Source: JACVRW01 sp038323835 (lineage in GTDB: Bacteria > Actinomycetota > Thermoleophilia > Solirubrobacterales > Thermoleophilaceae). From it: a DNA stretch of 64,000 nucleotides. The stretch covers positions 5,656 to 69,655 of the forward strand of contig JBBQHI010000018.1 in the NCBI GenBank assembly GCA_038323835.1, given 5' to 3'. The notes under the pieces were generated by a model that saw only the letters and a list, made by a program, of their open reading frames with translations, was not told where the DNA came from and made no database searches. Each line of letters begins with the position of its first letter. The first letter of the stretch is position 1. The translations under genes were made by a program, and so were the position numbers. Positions 9,977 to 19,117 of the stretch are shown one piece after another.

Positions 9977-10815
9977 CTACTGTCGGCCGGGCTCGGACGA
10001 GGAGGTGGCGGAGTTCCGGCCCCGGGCGAAATCGCGCACAGCGGCGTTGAAGCCGGCGGGATGCTCGAGATTGCTCACGTGGCCCGCCCCGGGGATCACC
10101 TCGAGCCTGGCCGTCGGGATCCCGTCGCGAAGCTGCTCGGCGATGCTCAGCGGAGATCGCATGTCGGCGTCACCCCACAGCAGGAGCGCCGGCACCTGGA
10201 TGCGGGCCAGGAGATCCCGGATGTCCGTGTCGGCCAGGGTATGGGCCATGGTCCGGAACCCGGCGGGATGGAAGTCCGACATGAGCTCGACCAGCCCGTG
10301 CCGCACCTCCTCTGAGGCGTTCTCCGTGAGCAGCCCCGGCAGCCAGCCGTGCACCCATTGCTCCGGCGGCAGCTCGGACTCGCGAAGGCAGCCGGCCAGT
10401 CGCTCCTCGCAGGTCGCCCTGTCCAGCGAGCCCCTCCAGCCGGCGGTGGCGGCCGCCAGGATCAGGGTTCTCACCCGGCCCGGATGCCGGCAGTAGAGCT
10501 GCTGTGCCAACACCCCGCCGCACGACAGGCCGAGAACGTGTGCCGGCTCCAGGGCGAGTGCATCCATGAACGCGGCGAGCGAGCCGCGTAGTCGCTCATC
10601 GTGAAGTGCTCGGCTGGGTCGGCCGACTCCCCGGTCCCCGGTGCGTCGCAGGCGATGACCGTGAACTCGCTCGCCAGATCGGCCAGCTGGCTCGCCCACA
10701 CGCGACCGTCCGCCAGGATGCCGTGCAGGAGGACGAGCGGCGGTCCCCGGCCGCCCTGCCGGTAGGCAATCCGGAGGCCGTCGACGTCGACGAAGCGCGG
10801 CGCGTCAGTTCCCAT
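9977..10815 (-). pseudogene. frameshifted alpha/beta hydrolase (enol-lactonase type)
   Basis: The N-terminal half is read from the ATG at 10815: VDVDGLRIAYRQGG, LVLLHGILADGRVW, CDAPGTGESADP. The C-terminal half is read in another frame up to the stop at 9977: FMDALALEPAHVLGLSCGGVLAQQLY with nucleophile Ser in GLSCGG, LLLWGDADMRSP with the acidic residue, and GAGHVSNLEHP with the His. The two halves join at about 10576-10590 (after SDYAA, before LAAFMDAL) if one base is missing. Restored, it would be a normal protein of about 280 residues like 3-oxoadipate enol-lactonases. Either a recent pseudogene or a one-base sequence error. Confidence 0.8.
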
Positions 10816-12927
10816 CAGCCCTGGGCGGGGTTGAGCCGCCGGGCGGCCTCCACCACCCCACTGCGCTCGTAGAAGTCGACGGCGATCAGGTTGGGCAGCA
10901 TCCGCCGGCGACGCTCACATTGCCGCAGCCGCCGTTCCAGGAACCTGCCGCCGATCTGCTCGTTGCGGGTCACTGACGGCGGGAACGGCGGGATCCAGTG
11001 GTTGACGAGCAGCATCGGGCTGTCGGGGCGCCCGCGATAGCGGGTGCAGCGGAGCTGTGCGGGAGTCTTCGCCCCCAGGGGCGTGTCCTGCACGAAGGAG
11101 AACCCGGGGAGGTACCAAGGGCGGCTGCCGCCGTCCTCCTCGGCCAGCACCACGAGGCGGGTGTCTGCGCGCTTCAGCTCACCCAGTGTCGGCAGCGGCT
11201 CCCCCAGCCGGAGGCGGGCGGCATGGGAGAGCAGGTCGACGCGCGTGAGTGCTCGTTCGATCGTGCCCACGGGCACGTAGGGCTCGATGAACGTGATCAC
11301 CACCGCACCGGGGTGGGTGGCGAGGAACGAGCCGATGATCCGCAGCTGATCGTCGAGTGGCTCCGCGCCGAGCTCGCAGAGCGTGTGGCAGAGATAGGCA
11401 CGGCGCTCGCCGTTCACTCCGCTCGTGCCGACACGGCCCACGAGGCTGTCCGCCACGCGGAGCGCTCCGGGACTCAGCTGCTGCGCGACCTTGTTCCGCG
11501 ACGAGTCCTCCCCGGCAAGGTCGGTTCGCACGCGCCCGGTGGAGGGATCGCTCACCCCGAAGTGGATGTCCAGCGTGAGCGCCCGGATGCCATCGCGCAG
11601 TTGCCGCTCGATCCCGTGGCGCTGGTTCGCGAACAGCCAGCCCGGCTCGTCGGCGGCCGCGTACGAGTTGTGCGTGCCCGGGAACACCACCCGGTCCAGG
11701 CGCCGGACGCAGAGCGCCTCCGAGCCGTTGCACCCCGCGGCCGACCCCGCGCTCTCCACCGTGGCGGAGCCGGGAGCGGGCAGCACCAGGACGAGGACCA
11801 GCGCCGTGGCCGCCATCGCCAGGGCCATCGCCCCCGCCAGGAGCAGCGGCGAGGCCGCGGCGCTCGGGGCCCGGGCCGCCTCCGCGCGCGGGGCCGCAGC
11901 CGGGAGTTGCGAGACGCCCGCGAGCACCACGAGCACGCCGGCTGTCACGAGCGCGATCTTGCCCAGCAGCACCGGGTCGAAGATGAGCACGGACCCGGCG
12001 GCGATCAGGAGTGTGGCCCGGACAAGCCGCGCCGGCCGGCCGGACGAACGGGCCGCGCGGCGGGCCCAGTCCGACCCTCCGGCCAGCCGGCCGGTGGGCA
12101 GCTCGGTCGAGGCCAGCGCCGCGACCACCGCTCCGCCGAGTGCCACGACCAGCGCCGACGTGACCAGGTCGGAGAAGAGCGCCGACCACAGCGCCCAAAC
12201 CGCCCCGCGCTCCGCGTCATCGCCGAGATCGGCGGAGTGCGCGGCATGCGAGACCACGAACTCGCCGAGCCCGGCCACGGCGGCCGCCACGATCAGGCCC
12301 GCACCCGTGGCGGCGGCTCCCAGGTAGACCAGCGCGGGCCGTGGCTCCGGCCAGCAGAGCGGCTCCGGCCGCGGCCAGCAGCGCGGCGAGCGTGAGCGGC
12401 CAGCGCCAGCCCGCGGCGTCGATGAGGACCCCCGACGCCGCGAGCTCGGAGTCGTGCGGGTCGAGACGCACGACCGGCACGCTCAGGTCCGCCGGAACCA
12501 GACTCGCGACCCGGGGCACGACACGCCGGAGCGAGTCGAACAACACCCCCTCACCAACAGGGAGCCCGAACCGGAAGGTCGTCTCCCGATTGATCAGGGC
12601 GCGGTGGCGATCCCGCACCGCTCGCGCGAACAATCGCTTGAACGCCGACGTGTCGGCGACCGTTGCCAGCGCCGGAACCAGAAGCGGGCGCACCACCAGC
12701 GCATTCGGAATGGTGCTCCGGGTCAGTCCGCCGACCATGCGGTCGGCCAGCACGGTGCGGACGTCGGAGTTGTCCAGTGCGGATGCCGCGCGGTTACTGA
12801 ACCTCGACCCGTTCACCAGCTCGGCGTGCGCGTACCACGACACCGCGGCGGCGGCGATCAGGAGCGCGGTGATTACCACAAGCGCGATACCGCCCTGGCG
12901 GCGACGTCGGTCCGAGAGTGTGCTCAT
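10815..12927 (-). pseudogene. membrane-anchored PI-PLC-like phosphodiesterase, frameshifted
   Basis: The ATG at 12927 opens a membrane protein: TM helix at about 12-32, an outside loop of some 150 residues, TM helix WPLTLAALLAAAGAALL. Reading then shifts at the GGG at 12336-12338 (CCC on the coding strand). Removing one C continues as LVYLGAAATGAGLIVAAAVAG and on through more TM helices. The C-terminal half is a PI-PLC X-domain: VVFPGTHNSYAAADEPGW with the catalytic His, GIRALTLDIHFG, HTLCELG, and GAVVITFIEPYV. Such enzymes cleave phosphatidylinositol or related phosphodiesters at the membrane surface. As written the gene is broken. It overlaps the end of the frameshifted hydrolase by one base. 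A single-base sequencing error is a fair alternative to decay. Confidence 0.75.
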
Positions 12928-12951
12928 CGTGTCGGCATCACGCGCCGCACA

Positions 12952-14505
12952 GTGTCCCGCTTCCGCCTCCCGTTCATCGCGTCCTTAGTCCTCGTCGCGG
13001 GCGCGTGCCTGGGCACCGCGGGGGTGTGCCAGGCGGCGGCGCCCCGCCCGCACTTGGTGGGTAATCACCTGGTGGACGCGCGGAGTGGCCTGACCTTCGT
13101 GCCGCGGGGTGTGAACTGGCCGAGCTTCGAGTACGCCTGCCACGACGGGTACGGATACTCGAACCTGGCCACGGCGACGAGCGTCGGACCGGACGCCGCC
13201 GATGCGGCCCTGATTGCGGGATGGCACGTGAACACCGTTCGCGTGCCGCTGAACCAGGACTGCTGGCTCGGGGACGACGGGCTGCCCGCGTTCGGGAGGG
13301 TCTCCGGGTACCGCACGGCCGTCCGCGGGTGGGTGAAGACACTCCACCGCGCGGGCCTGGCCGTGATCCTGGATCTCCACTGGTCGGGGCCCGCAGGCGT
13401 GGTGGCGGACGGCCTGCGCGCGATGCCCGACGACCGCTCGGACGACTTCTGGCGCTCGGTGGCGAGGACCTTCCGGAAAGACCGGTCGATGATCTTCGAC
13501 GTCTTCAACGAGCCCTACGAACGCTATGACGCCAATAGGCTGGTGTTCGACCTGACCTGGGACTGCTGGCGGAACGGGGGTTGTCTCGCGCCGCGCGCGC
13601 ACCTCCTGGAGCGTCTCGACGGCAAGACGTTCGCCGCGTTCGGCATGCAGGCGATGGTCGATGCCGTCCGTTCCGCGGGCGCCAGGCAGCCGATCATGGT
13701 CCCGGGGCGGCACTTCTCCAACGACCTCGCCGGCTGGGGGGCGAACCGCCCCACCGGACGCGGGCTGATCGCCAGCTTCCACAGCTACAACTTCCAGCCC
13801 TGCCGCACCGAGGCCTGCTGGGACAGCACGGTTGCGCCGCTCGCCGCGGAGGTGCCGGTGGTGACGGGCGAGTTCGGCGAGCTCGACTGCACCGCCTCCT
13901 ACGTCAGGAGCTTCATGAGGTGGGCAGACCGGCACGGGGTGGGATACCTCATGTGGGCGTGGTGGGTCCTGCCCCACACGAAGTGCACGGCGCTCGCGGT
14001 ACTCGCCAACGCCAGGGGGAAGCCGCGCGCGCCTAACGGCACGGCACTGCGGTCGCACCTGGCCGCACTCGCCCCGCGCCTCTCGCTCGGCGGGCCCGGG
14101 ACGCAGGTGCTCGACCCGGCGGTGGAGGTCGGCGTGCGCTGCGGCGGCCGGTGCCTCGCGAGCGCGACGGGCCGGCTGCTCGTGACCCCCGGTCCTCAGA
14201 AGCCGGCCGCGGCAAGCGGCACGTTCGGCCTCGAGCCGGCGTCGCACACGTTGCGCAGCCGCCGGACGCGCACGCTCGCGCTCAGGATCCCTCTGAAAGC
14301 GCGCCGGGCGGCGAACGCGGCGCTGCGCGCGGACGGGACGGTGTCGGCGCGCATCACGGTCGTGGTCAGCGACGGCTCCGAGTCCACCGAGAGGCGGCGC
14401 GCGGTGAAGCTCAGCGGAAAACCCCCGTGTGGCCAATCGAGTAGCGACCGGGTTGGGGGAAGACACACAGGCCGTGGGGGCCGGCGCCCACCTGTATGCG
14501 CCTGA
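12952..14505 (+). CDS. secreted GH5-family glycoside hydrolase (endoglucanase-like)
   Basis: 517 residues from a GTG at 12952. The frame is open further upstream, but there it only mirrors the PI-PLC gene. The signal peptide runs to about residue 29. The GH5 fold follows: FVPRGVNWPSFE, NTVRVPLNQDCW, ILDLHW, acid/base Glu in DVFNEP (Glu 187), FHSYNFQPC and the nucleophile Glu in TGEFGE (307). The domain ends near 355. A beta-sandwich of about 130 residues follows (VEVGVRCGGRCLASATG, RIPLKARRAANAALR), a repeat-like extracellular module common in these bacteria. The last 30 residues read through the opposite strand of the YVTN gene (95-base convergent overlap) and are low-complexity. Likely acts on beta-1,4-glucan or mannan outside the cell; substrate unproven. 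Confidence 0.87.
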   Translation: MSRFRLPFIASLVLVAGACLGTAGVCQAAAPRPHLVGNHLVDARSGLTFVPRGVNWPSFEYACHDGYGYSNLATATSVGPDAADAALIAGWHVNTVRVPLNQDCWLGDDGLPAFGRVSGYRTAVRGWVKTLHRAGLAVILDLHWSGPAGVVADGLRAMPDDRSDDFWRSVARTFRKDRSMIFDVFNEPYERYDANRLVFDLTWDCWRNGGCLAPRAHLLERLDGKTFAAFGMQAMVDAVRSAGARQPIMVPGRHFSNDLAGWGANRPTGRGLIASFHSYNFQPCRTEACWDSTVAPLAAEVPVVTGEFGELDCTASYVRSFMRWADRHGVGYLMWAWWVLPHTKCTALAVLANARGKPRAPNGTALRSHLAALAPRLSLGGPGTQVLDPAVEVGVRCGGRCLASATGRLLVTPGPQKPAAASGTFGLEPASHTLRSRRTRTLALRIPLKARRAANAALRADGTVSARITVVVSDGSESTERRRAVKLSGKPPCGQSSSDRVGGRHTGRGGRRPPVCA

Positions 14506-15541
14506 TCAGCCGCCCCGAGCGGGTGCTGATCGCGTAGACCTCGCCGTTGTAGCGCCCCGACAGCCAGAGCACCTGCCCGTCCGCGGACACGCCTCCCATA
14601 TCCGGGCTTCCGCCGCCGGGGAGACGCCACTTCTCAACCTGCCGGCGCGTGCGGAACGAGACGACGGAGATCGATCCCTCTCCACGGTTCGACACATAGA
14701 GCCGGCGCGAGTCCCTGCTCACGTAGAGACCGTGCGCGCCGCGGCCCGTGGGCACGAAGCGGATCCGGCGGAAGCGGTCCGCATCCACCAGCCAGACTCC
14801 GTTCGACGCCATGTCGGCCACATAGAAGACCCGCCCGTCCGGTGAGAGCTTCACATCCTGGGGCATTCCCCCGTCACGCAGCGGGACCGAACGCACGAGC
14901 CGCTGGCTTCTGACATCGACCACCACCATCTTGCCGCCGAACTCGCACGAGGCGAGAAGGAAGCGCCCGCCGGCCGTGAAGTCGAGGTGATCCACACCCG
15001 GGCACGGCACCGCCAGTGAATGAGTGAGTCGCATCGTGTGGGCGTCGCGGAAGTCGAGTCGCCGCAGTCGCTCGGCCACGACGATCGCGTACCGCCCGTC
15101 GGGGGTGAAGTAGAGGTTGTACGGATCCGTTACCGGCACCGGCCTGCCCGGACGCCCAGTGCGGGGATCGACCGGGGTCAGGCTATTGCCCTCGTCGTTG
15201 GCCACCCAGAGCGTCTTCAGGTCCCACGACGGGGTCACGTGCTGCGGGAGCGCCCCGGTCGCGAAGTGCCCAACCACTCGGAACGTCGCCGGATCGATCA
15301 CGTCCACCGTGTTGCTCTCCGAGTTGGGAACGTAGATGCGCGCCGGGTCGTGACGAACGGTGGGGCTGAGGTTCCCCGCCCGGTCGGCCGCGTACACGTC
15401 CGTCGCAGGCCGCGGCACACCGCTCGCGGGGGAGGAGGACGTGCGCTCGGCGGTGCGCGGGGCGGCGGGCTTCGTGGACCCGCCACCACAGCTCGCGAGA
15501 GCCGTGACCGACAGCGCGATCACGGCCGTCGCCCGCTTCAC
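14411..15541 (-). CDS. YVTN-type beta-propeller lipoprotein
   Basis: 376 residues from a GTG at 15541 that overlaps the Kelch stop by four bases (GTGA). A lipobox near ALASCGGGS predicts lipid anchoring. The body consists of about seven propeller blades with the YVTN signature: RIYVPNSESNTVDVIDPATF, LKTLWVANDEGNSLTPVDP, RLYVSNRGEGSISVVSF and others. No catalytic motif is visible, so the likely role is binding or scaffolding at the cell surface. It is the last gene of the envelope operon with deacetylase, glycosyltransferase and Kelch protein, which suggests a role in handling the polymer those enzymes make or modify. Confidence 0.85.
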   Translation of the reverse strand: MKRATAVIALSVTALASCGGGSTKPAAPRTAERTSSSPASGVPRPATDVYAADRAGNLSPTVRHDPARIYVPNSESNTVDVIDPATFRVVGHFATGALPQHVTPSWDLKTLWVANDEGNSLTPVDPRTGRPGRPVPVTDPYNLYFTPDGRYAIVVAERLRRLDFRDAHTMRLTHSLAVPCPGVDHLDFTAGGRFLLASCEFGGKMVVVDVRSQRLVRSVPLRDGGMPQDVKLSPDGRVFYVADMASNGVWLVDADRFRRIRFVPTGRGAHGLYVSRDSRRLYVSNRGEGSISVVSFRTRRQVEKWRLPGGGSPDMGGVSADGQVLWLSGRYNGEVYAISTRSGRLIRRIQVGAGPHGLCVFPQPGRYSIGHTGVFR

Positions 15542-16551
15542 GGGCCCGGACGGAGCCTGAGGATCTCGTCTCGCGCTCGTCCGGTCGCGTCCCTGCCCCC
15601 CAGGACCAGGATCCGTCCCGCGCCGGCCACGGCAGCGGCGTCGGACAGTGCCTCCGGGAGTCGGCCGGCACGATGGACGGAGCCGGCCCGCGGGTCCACG
15701 GCCAGCACCCCCCTGGTCTGCCCGGTGAGAGAGTCGCTGCGTCCGCCGATCACGTATAAGGTGCCTCCGAGAGACGCCGACGCAGCATGTGTGAGTGGGC
15801 TCGGGAGCAGGCCGATTCGCGTGACCCTGCCGCTCTTCGGGTCGAAGGAGAGGATGTCGCGTTGAGCCGTGACGCCGGACGTCCCGCCCGCGATGATCAG
15901 CCGACCGCCGGCCGCGCCCACGGATGCGTAGCGCAGGGGACGCGGAAGCCGGGCCACCACCCGCGCCTGGCTGCCGGGACGAAAGGCGACGACTGTGTCG
16001 AGCGGCGCGGTGCCCGTGTACCCGCCCACGATGTACGCCGTGCCGTCCACGACCGCCGCCGATACGTCCGAAGCGGGCACCGGCAGCTCCGAGCCCGCGG
16101 GACGGGTCGCGCCGCCGGGGTCCACCTCCACGATGGCCGCGCTCGAACCCGAGGAGCTTCCCCCTCCGATGAAGTAGGTGCGTCCGCTCAGGTACGCGGC
16201 CGCAGCGTCGTGTTGGGCCACGGGAAGCGTGCCGGCCGCCGCGCCGCGGCCACCCCGGACGCGGACGATCGCGGGCACGGACGCGTCCGCCGAGCTCAGC
16301 CCTCCCAGGACGAGCACATCCCCGCCGGGAAGCGATACCGCCGCGGGCAGTTGGACGGGGGCCGGGAGGCGCCCCAGCAGCCGCGGTCTCAGCGTCGCTC
16401 CCGGCCTCCGCAGACCGGACGTGACCGACGCGCTCGTAGCGGCCTCGGAGGAGCTGTGATCCGACCCGAATCCGCAGGCGGACATCGGCGCGGCAGCGAC
16501 CACCGCGAGCGAGGTGGCAACGGTCCGGCCCCGCGGAGGGCGCACGTTCAC
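15538..16551 (-). CDS. Kelch-like beta-propeller, likely lipoprotein
   Basis: 337 residues starting at a GTG (16551) overlapping the glycosyltransferase stop by four bases. The N-terminal stretch ending APMSACGFGS is a plausible lipobox. At least five Kelch-like repeats follow, each with a GG pair and a spaced aromatic or basic residue: DVLVLGGLSSADA, RTYFIGGGSSSGS, TAYIVGGYTGTAP, RLIIAGGTSGVTA, TLYVIGGRSDSLT, RILVLGGRDATGR. A galactose-oxidase-type fold without visible copper ligands, hence probably binding, not catalysis. Translationally coupled on both sides. Confidence 0.85.
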   Translation of the reverse strand: MNVRPPRGRTVATSLAVVAAAPMSACGFGSDHSSSEAATSASVTSGLRRPGATLRPRLLGRLPAPVQLPAAVSLPGGDVLVLGGLSSADASVPAIVRVRGGRGAAAGTLPVAQHDAAAAYLSGRTYFIGGGSSSGSSAAIVEVDPGGATRPAGSELPVPASDVSAAVVDGTAYIVGGYTGTAPLDTVVAFRPGSQARVVARLPRPLRYASVGAAGGRLIIAGGTSGVTAQRDILSFDPKSGRVTRIGLLPSPLTHAASASLGGTLYVIGGRSDSLTGQTRGVLAVDPRAGSVHRAGRLPEALSDAAAVAGAGRILVLGGRDATGRARDEILRLRPGP

Positions 16552-18302
16552 CCGGAGCTCGCGGAGCGCGTGAGCACGGCCACCGAGCTCGGCTCGAGGC
16601 CCCGGGCCCGGAGCCGCACGACCATCGAGCCGACTTCCTGAGCCACACCCTGGGACGGGCCGGTGACCCTCAGCGCGATCACGTCGCCGCGGCGGACCGA
16701 CTTGGAGCGCAGCGCCGCCGACGACGAGACGCTCAGCCGAGCGGACGTGGCCTGCCCGCCACCCTTTCGAGCGAGGAGGTACTCACCGAGCGTCACGTCG
16801 CTCGCCGGGAGCAGATAGCGGAAATGGCGAGGGAGGCCGAGCGCATCACGCATGTCGCCGAGGCGCCTCCCGGTGGAGACCCATCGGACCGGCTCCCCGC
16901 CGGGCAGCGAGGGCAGTAGCTCCAGCCCGCTGTGCGCCGCGGCATCGGTCACCCGCGGGCTCGGCGCACTCGACACGCCGAACGAGGCGGTGGCCCCCTG
17001 CATGCGCAGCTCCGCGGCCACCGGCGCTATGTCGGCCACCGGGGCGTCCACCACGAGAGCGACCTGCGGTCGTGACGTGGAGACGTGCATGAGCGGGTCG
17101 AGGTCGAGGCCGTGCGCGGCTAGCGAGAAGGCCGGGCTCGTGGACAGAACCACTCCCGCGGACGCGACCGCCACCGCGGCCGTCCGACGCGCCCGGGATC
17201 CACGCCCGCCCCCCGGCGGCCGGGGGGTGGGCCGAGCGCTCAGCACGAGCTCGGCCGCGTCGATCCTGGCCGGGCTTGGCGCCACGCGGCCCGGCGCATC
17301 CACAAGCTCACGAAGCGCCTCTCCCAGCTCTCGCGTGGTCCGGGCTCGGCGCGCGAGGCCGCGGGACGCCAGCGCCTCCGCGTTGTGGCGGACATGACCC
17401 GACGAGAACCCGTGAATCACCACGGGGCATCCACGCAGGCCTGCCTCCAGGCACGTGACTCCGCCGGTGGCGTGCACCAGCGCGTCCGCCGCGGCAAGCA
17501 GATCGCTCATGTGATCGGTGAAGCCGAGGATGCGGACGCCCGGATCGTGGGCGAAGGTCGCTTCCAGCTCGGCGCGCACGCGCTCGTTGCGCCCGGCGAC
17601 GCAGACCACGAATGCCGAGGGGACGGCGGATGCAGTGGCCACGGCATCCCCGAGGCGCCCGACCCCCCAGCCTCCGCCCGACACCACGATCACCGGCCGC
17701 CGGAGGGGTAGGGACAGGTCGCGGCGGGCGGCCTGCTTCGTGCGGGTGGTGAAGAACTCGCTGGACGTGAGGGCCCCGACGTGGCGGACCTCAGCGTCCC
17801 CGGCCACCTCCCGCACCTCCGCAAGTGACTCCTCCCAGGACGCCAGGTGCAGGTCGATGCCGGGGTGGGCCCAGAAGAAGAGGCCGGCAAGGTCCGTGAT
17901 GGTGGCCACGGTCGGGATCGCCAGCTTTCCCCTCTTCCGCAGCTTGCCCAGCACGACGGTCACCGCCGGGTAGGTGGAGACGATCACGTCGGGGTCGAGG
18001 TCTCGCACCAGTCGCAGGAGCGGTCGCTGGCCGAGGCGCCGGAGGGAGCCCGCCGCCATGCCGCGGGCCATGCGCGAGCGCACCAGGTTGCGGTAGTAAA
18101 GGTCGTAGACCCAGGGAGCCCGGCGGAAGAGCACGCGCGAGCCGTCGCGGAGGACCAGCCGGTTGAGCCGGCCGAGCGACGCCAGGTCCTCGCAGACATG
18201 CACCTCGGCCCCCGTGGCCCTCAGCGCTTGGGCGAGAGCATGGGCCGCGGTCGCGTGGCCCTCGCCGATGTCGGCCGAGAAGATCAGCACCCGCCGGGTC
18301 AT
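16548..18302 (-). CDS. MGDG-synthase-like glycosyltransferase fused to a degenerate NodB-like domain
   Basis: 584 residues. Residues 1-355 are a GT28/MGDG-synthase-type glycosyltransferase: IFSADIGEGHATAA near the start (acceptor/membrane side), VVSGGGWGVG, and HATGGVTCLEAGLRGCPVV, the nucleotide-sugar site. After a Pro/Gly/Arg-rich linker, a hydrophobic stretch at about 375-400 (TAAVAVASAGVVLSTSPAF) could cross the membrane or act as a hairpin. The last 180 residues (VALVVDAPVADIAPVAAELR, GATASFGVSS) follow the strand-helix order of polysaccharide deacetylases but have VVDAP where the catalytic TFDDGP should be and no HxxxH. So it seems to be an inactive deacetylase-like domain. The family normally transfers a sugar to diacylglycerol or another lipid; the acceptor here is unknown. 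ATGA overlap with the real deacetylase upstream. Confidence 0.8.
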   Translation of the reverse strand: MTRRVLIFSADIGEGHATAAHALAQALRATGAEVHVCEDLASLGRLNRLVLRDGSRVLFRRAPWVYDLYYRNLVRSRMARGMAAGSLRRLGQRPLLRLVRDLDPDVIVSTYPAVTVVLGKLRKRGKLAIPTVATITDLAGLFFWAHPGIDLHLASWEESLAEVREVAGDAEVRHVGALTSSEFFTTRTKQAARRDLSLPLRRPVIVVSGGGWGVGRLGDAVATASAVPSAFVVCVAGRNERVRAELEATFAHDPGVRILGFTDHMSDLLAAADALVHATGGVTCLEAGLRGCPVVIHGFSSGHVRHNAEALASRGLARRARTTRELGEALRELVDAPGRVAPSPARIDAAELVLSARPTPRPPGGGRGSRARRTAAVAVASAGVVLSTSPAFSLAAHGLDLDPLMHVSTSRPQVALVVDAPVADIAPVAAELRMQGATASFGVSSAPSPRVTDAAAHSGLELLPSLPGGEPVRWVSTGRRLGDMRDALGLPRHFRYLLPASDVTLGEYLLARKGGGQATSARLSVSSSAALRSKSVRRGDVIALRVTGPSQGVAQEVGSMVVRLRARGLEPSSVAVLTRSASSG

Positions 18303-19021
18303 AGGCGCACCGCCCTCAGTTCATTCCCGCCGATGGCCTCGAGTACCCGGGGCAGTGCGGCGGCGGTGCGGAGCCACGAGCCTGCCGCCGAGTAGTGATC
18401 GGCGTCGTGGAGGAGAAGCACCGCCCCCGGCGTGACCCCCGCCAAGAGGCGCGCGGCAATCGACGCGGGGGTGGCGCGCTGCTCCCAGTCGCGGCCCCAG
18501 TTCGTCCAGAGGACGGTGCGCCAGCCCCGTGCGCGGACCAGCCCGAGCGCCGCCGCGCTCACCACCCCGTATGGCGGCCGGTAGAGGACCGGCCCCGAGC
18601 CCGTGGCATCCGCCACCCGCTCCCAGCCGCGCCGGAGATCGCTCGCGGTCTGCCGGGGGGTGAGCCGGAGAAGGTTGCGATGCCGGTCGCCGTGCACGCC
18701 GATGCTGTGACCCTCGGCAACGATCTCGGCGGCGATGGCCGGCCACCGCACCACCTGCTCTCCGACCAGGAAGAAGGTGGCTTGGGCTCCCGACGCGGCG
18801 AGCAACTCCAGGATCGCCGGGGTGCCGCGGGGATGGGGGCCGTCGTCGAAGGTCAGCGCCACGCCGCCACGCTCGGGCGTTTGGCTCTCGATGCCGAGCG
18901 GCCGGCGCAAAGCGGGGATCGGCTGGGACGCAGCCGGGAGGAGGTGAGCCGTTGCCGCGGCGGCTCCGAGCGAGGTGCCGAGTCGGCTCCAGACCCTCCT
19001 CGTCGGTGTCTGGAGCACCAT
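18299..19021 (-). CDS. polysaccharide deacetylase (NodB/CE4)
   Basis: 240 residues with all main NodB motifs: TFDDGP at 57-62 (catalytic base Asp and metal Asp), HSIGVHGDRH with His 110 and 114 as metal ligands, YRPPYG, and LLLHDAD with the late His. The N-terminus has a hydrophobic Ala-rich stretch (18-33) that may be a signal or anchor. CE4 enzymes remove N-acetyl groups from chitin-like, peptidoglycan or exopolysaccharide chains outside the membrane. First gene of the four-gene operon ending at 14411, in which every junction is a four-base stop-start overlap. The 96-base gap to the divergent transporter gene should hold the promoter. Confidence 0.9.
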   Translation of the reverse strand: MVLQTPTRRVWSRLGTSLGAAAATAHLLPAASQPIPALRRPLGIESQTPERGGVALTFDDGPHPRGTPAILELLAASGAQATFFLVGEQVVRWPAIAAEIVAEGHSIGVHGDRHRNLLRLTPRQTASDLRRGWERVADATGSGPVLYRPPYGVVSAAALGLVRARGWRTVLWTNWGRDWEQRATPASIAARLLAGVTPGAVLLLHDADHYSAAGSWLRTAAALPRVLEAIGGNELRAVRL

Positions 19022-19117
19022 GTGGCCGACTGTAGGGAGGCGTACCTGACGGGAGTCTGAACGTCCGGCGGACGAGCCCGGAGGTCCCGGTTTCGAGAGC
19101 TACTGTCAGCGACGATC

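Noticed and set aside
12454..12951. N-terminal extension of the GH5 gene
   Set aside because: The extension runs opposite the PI-PLC-like gene and has antisense-type composition; the signal peptide begins at the GTG at 12952.
15542..16648. N-terminal extension of the YVTN propeller frame
   Set aside because: It is the shifted reading of the Kelch gene; the lipoprotein signal and the GTGA overlap place the start at 15541.
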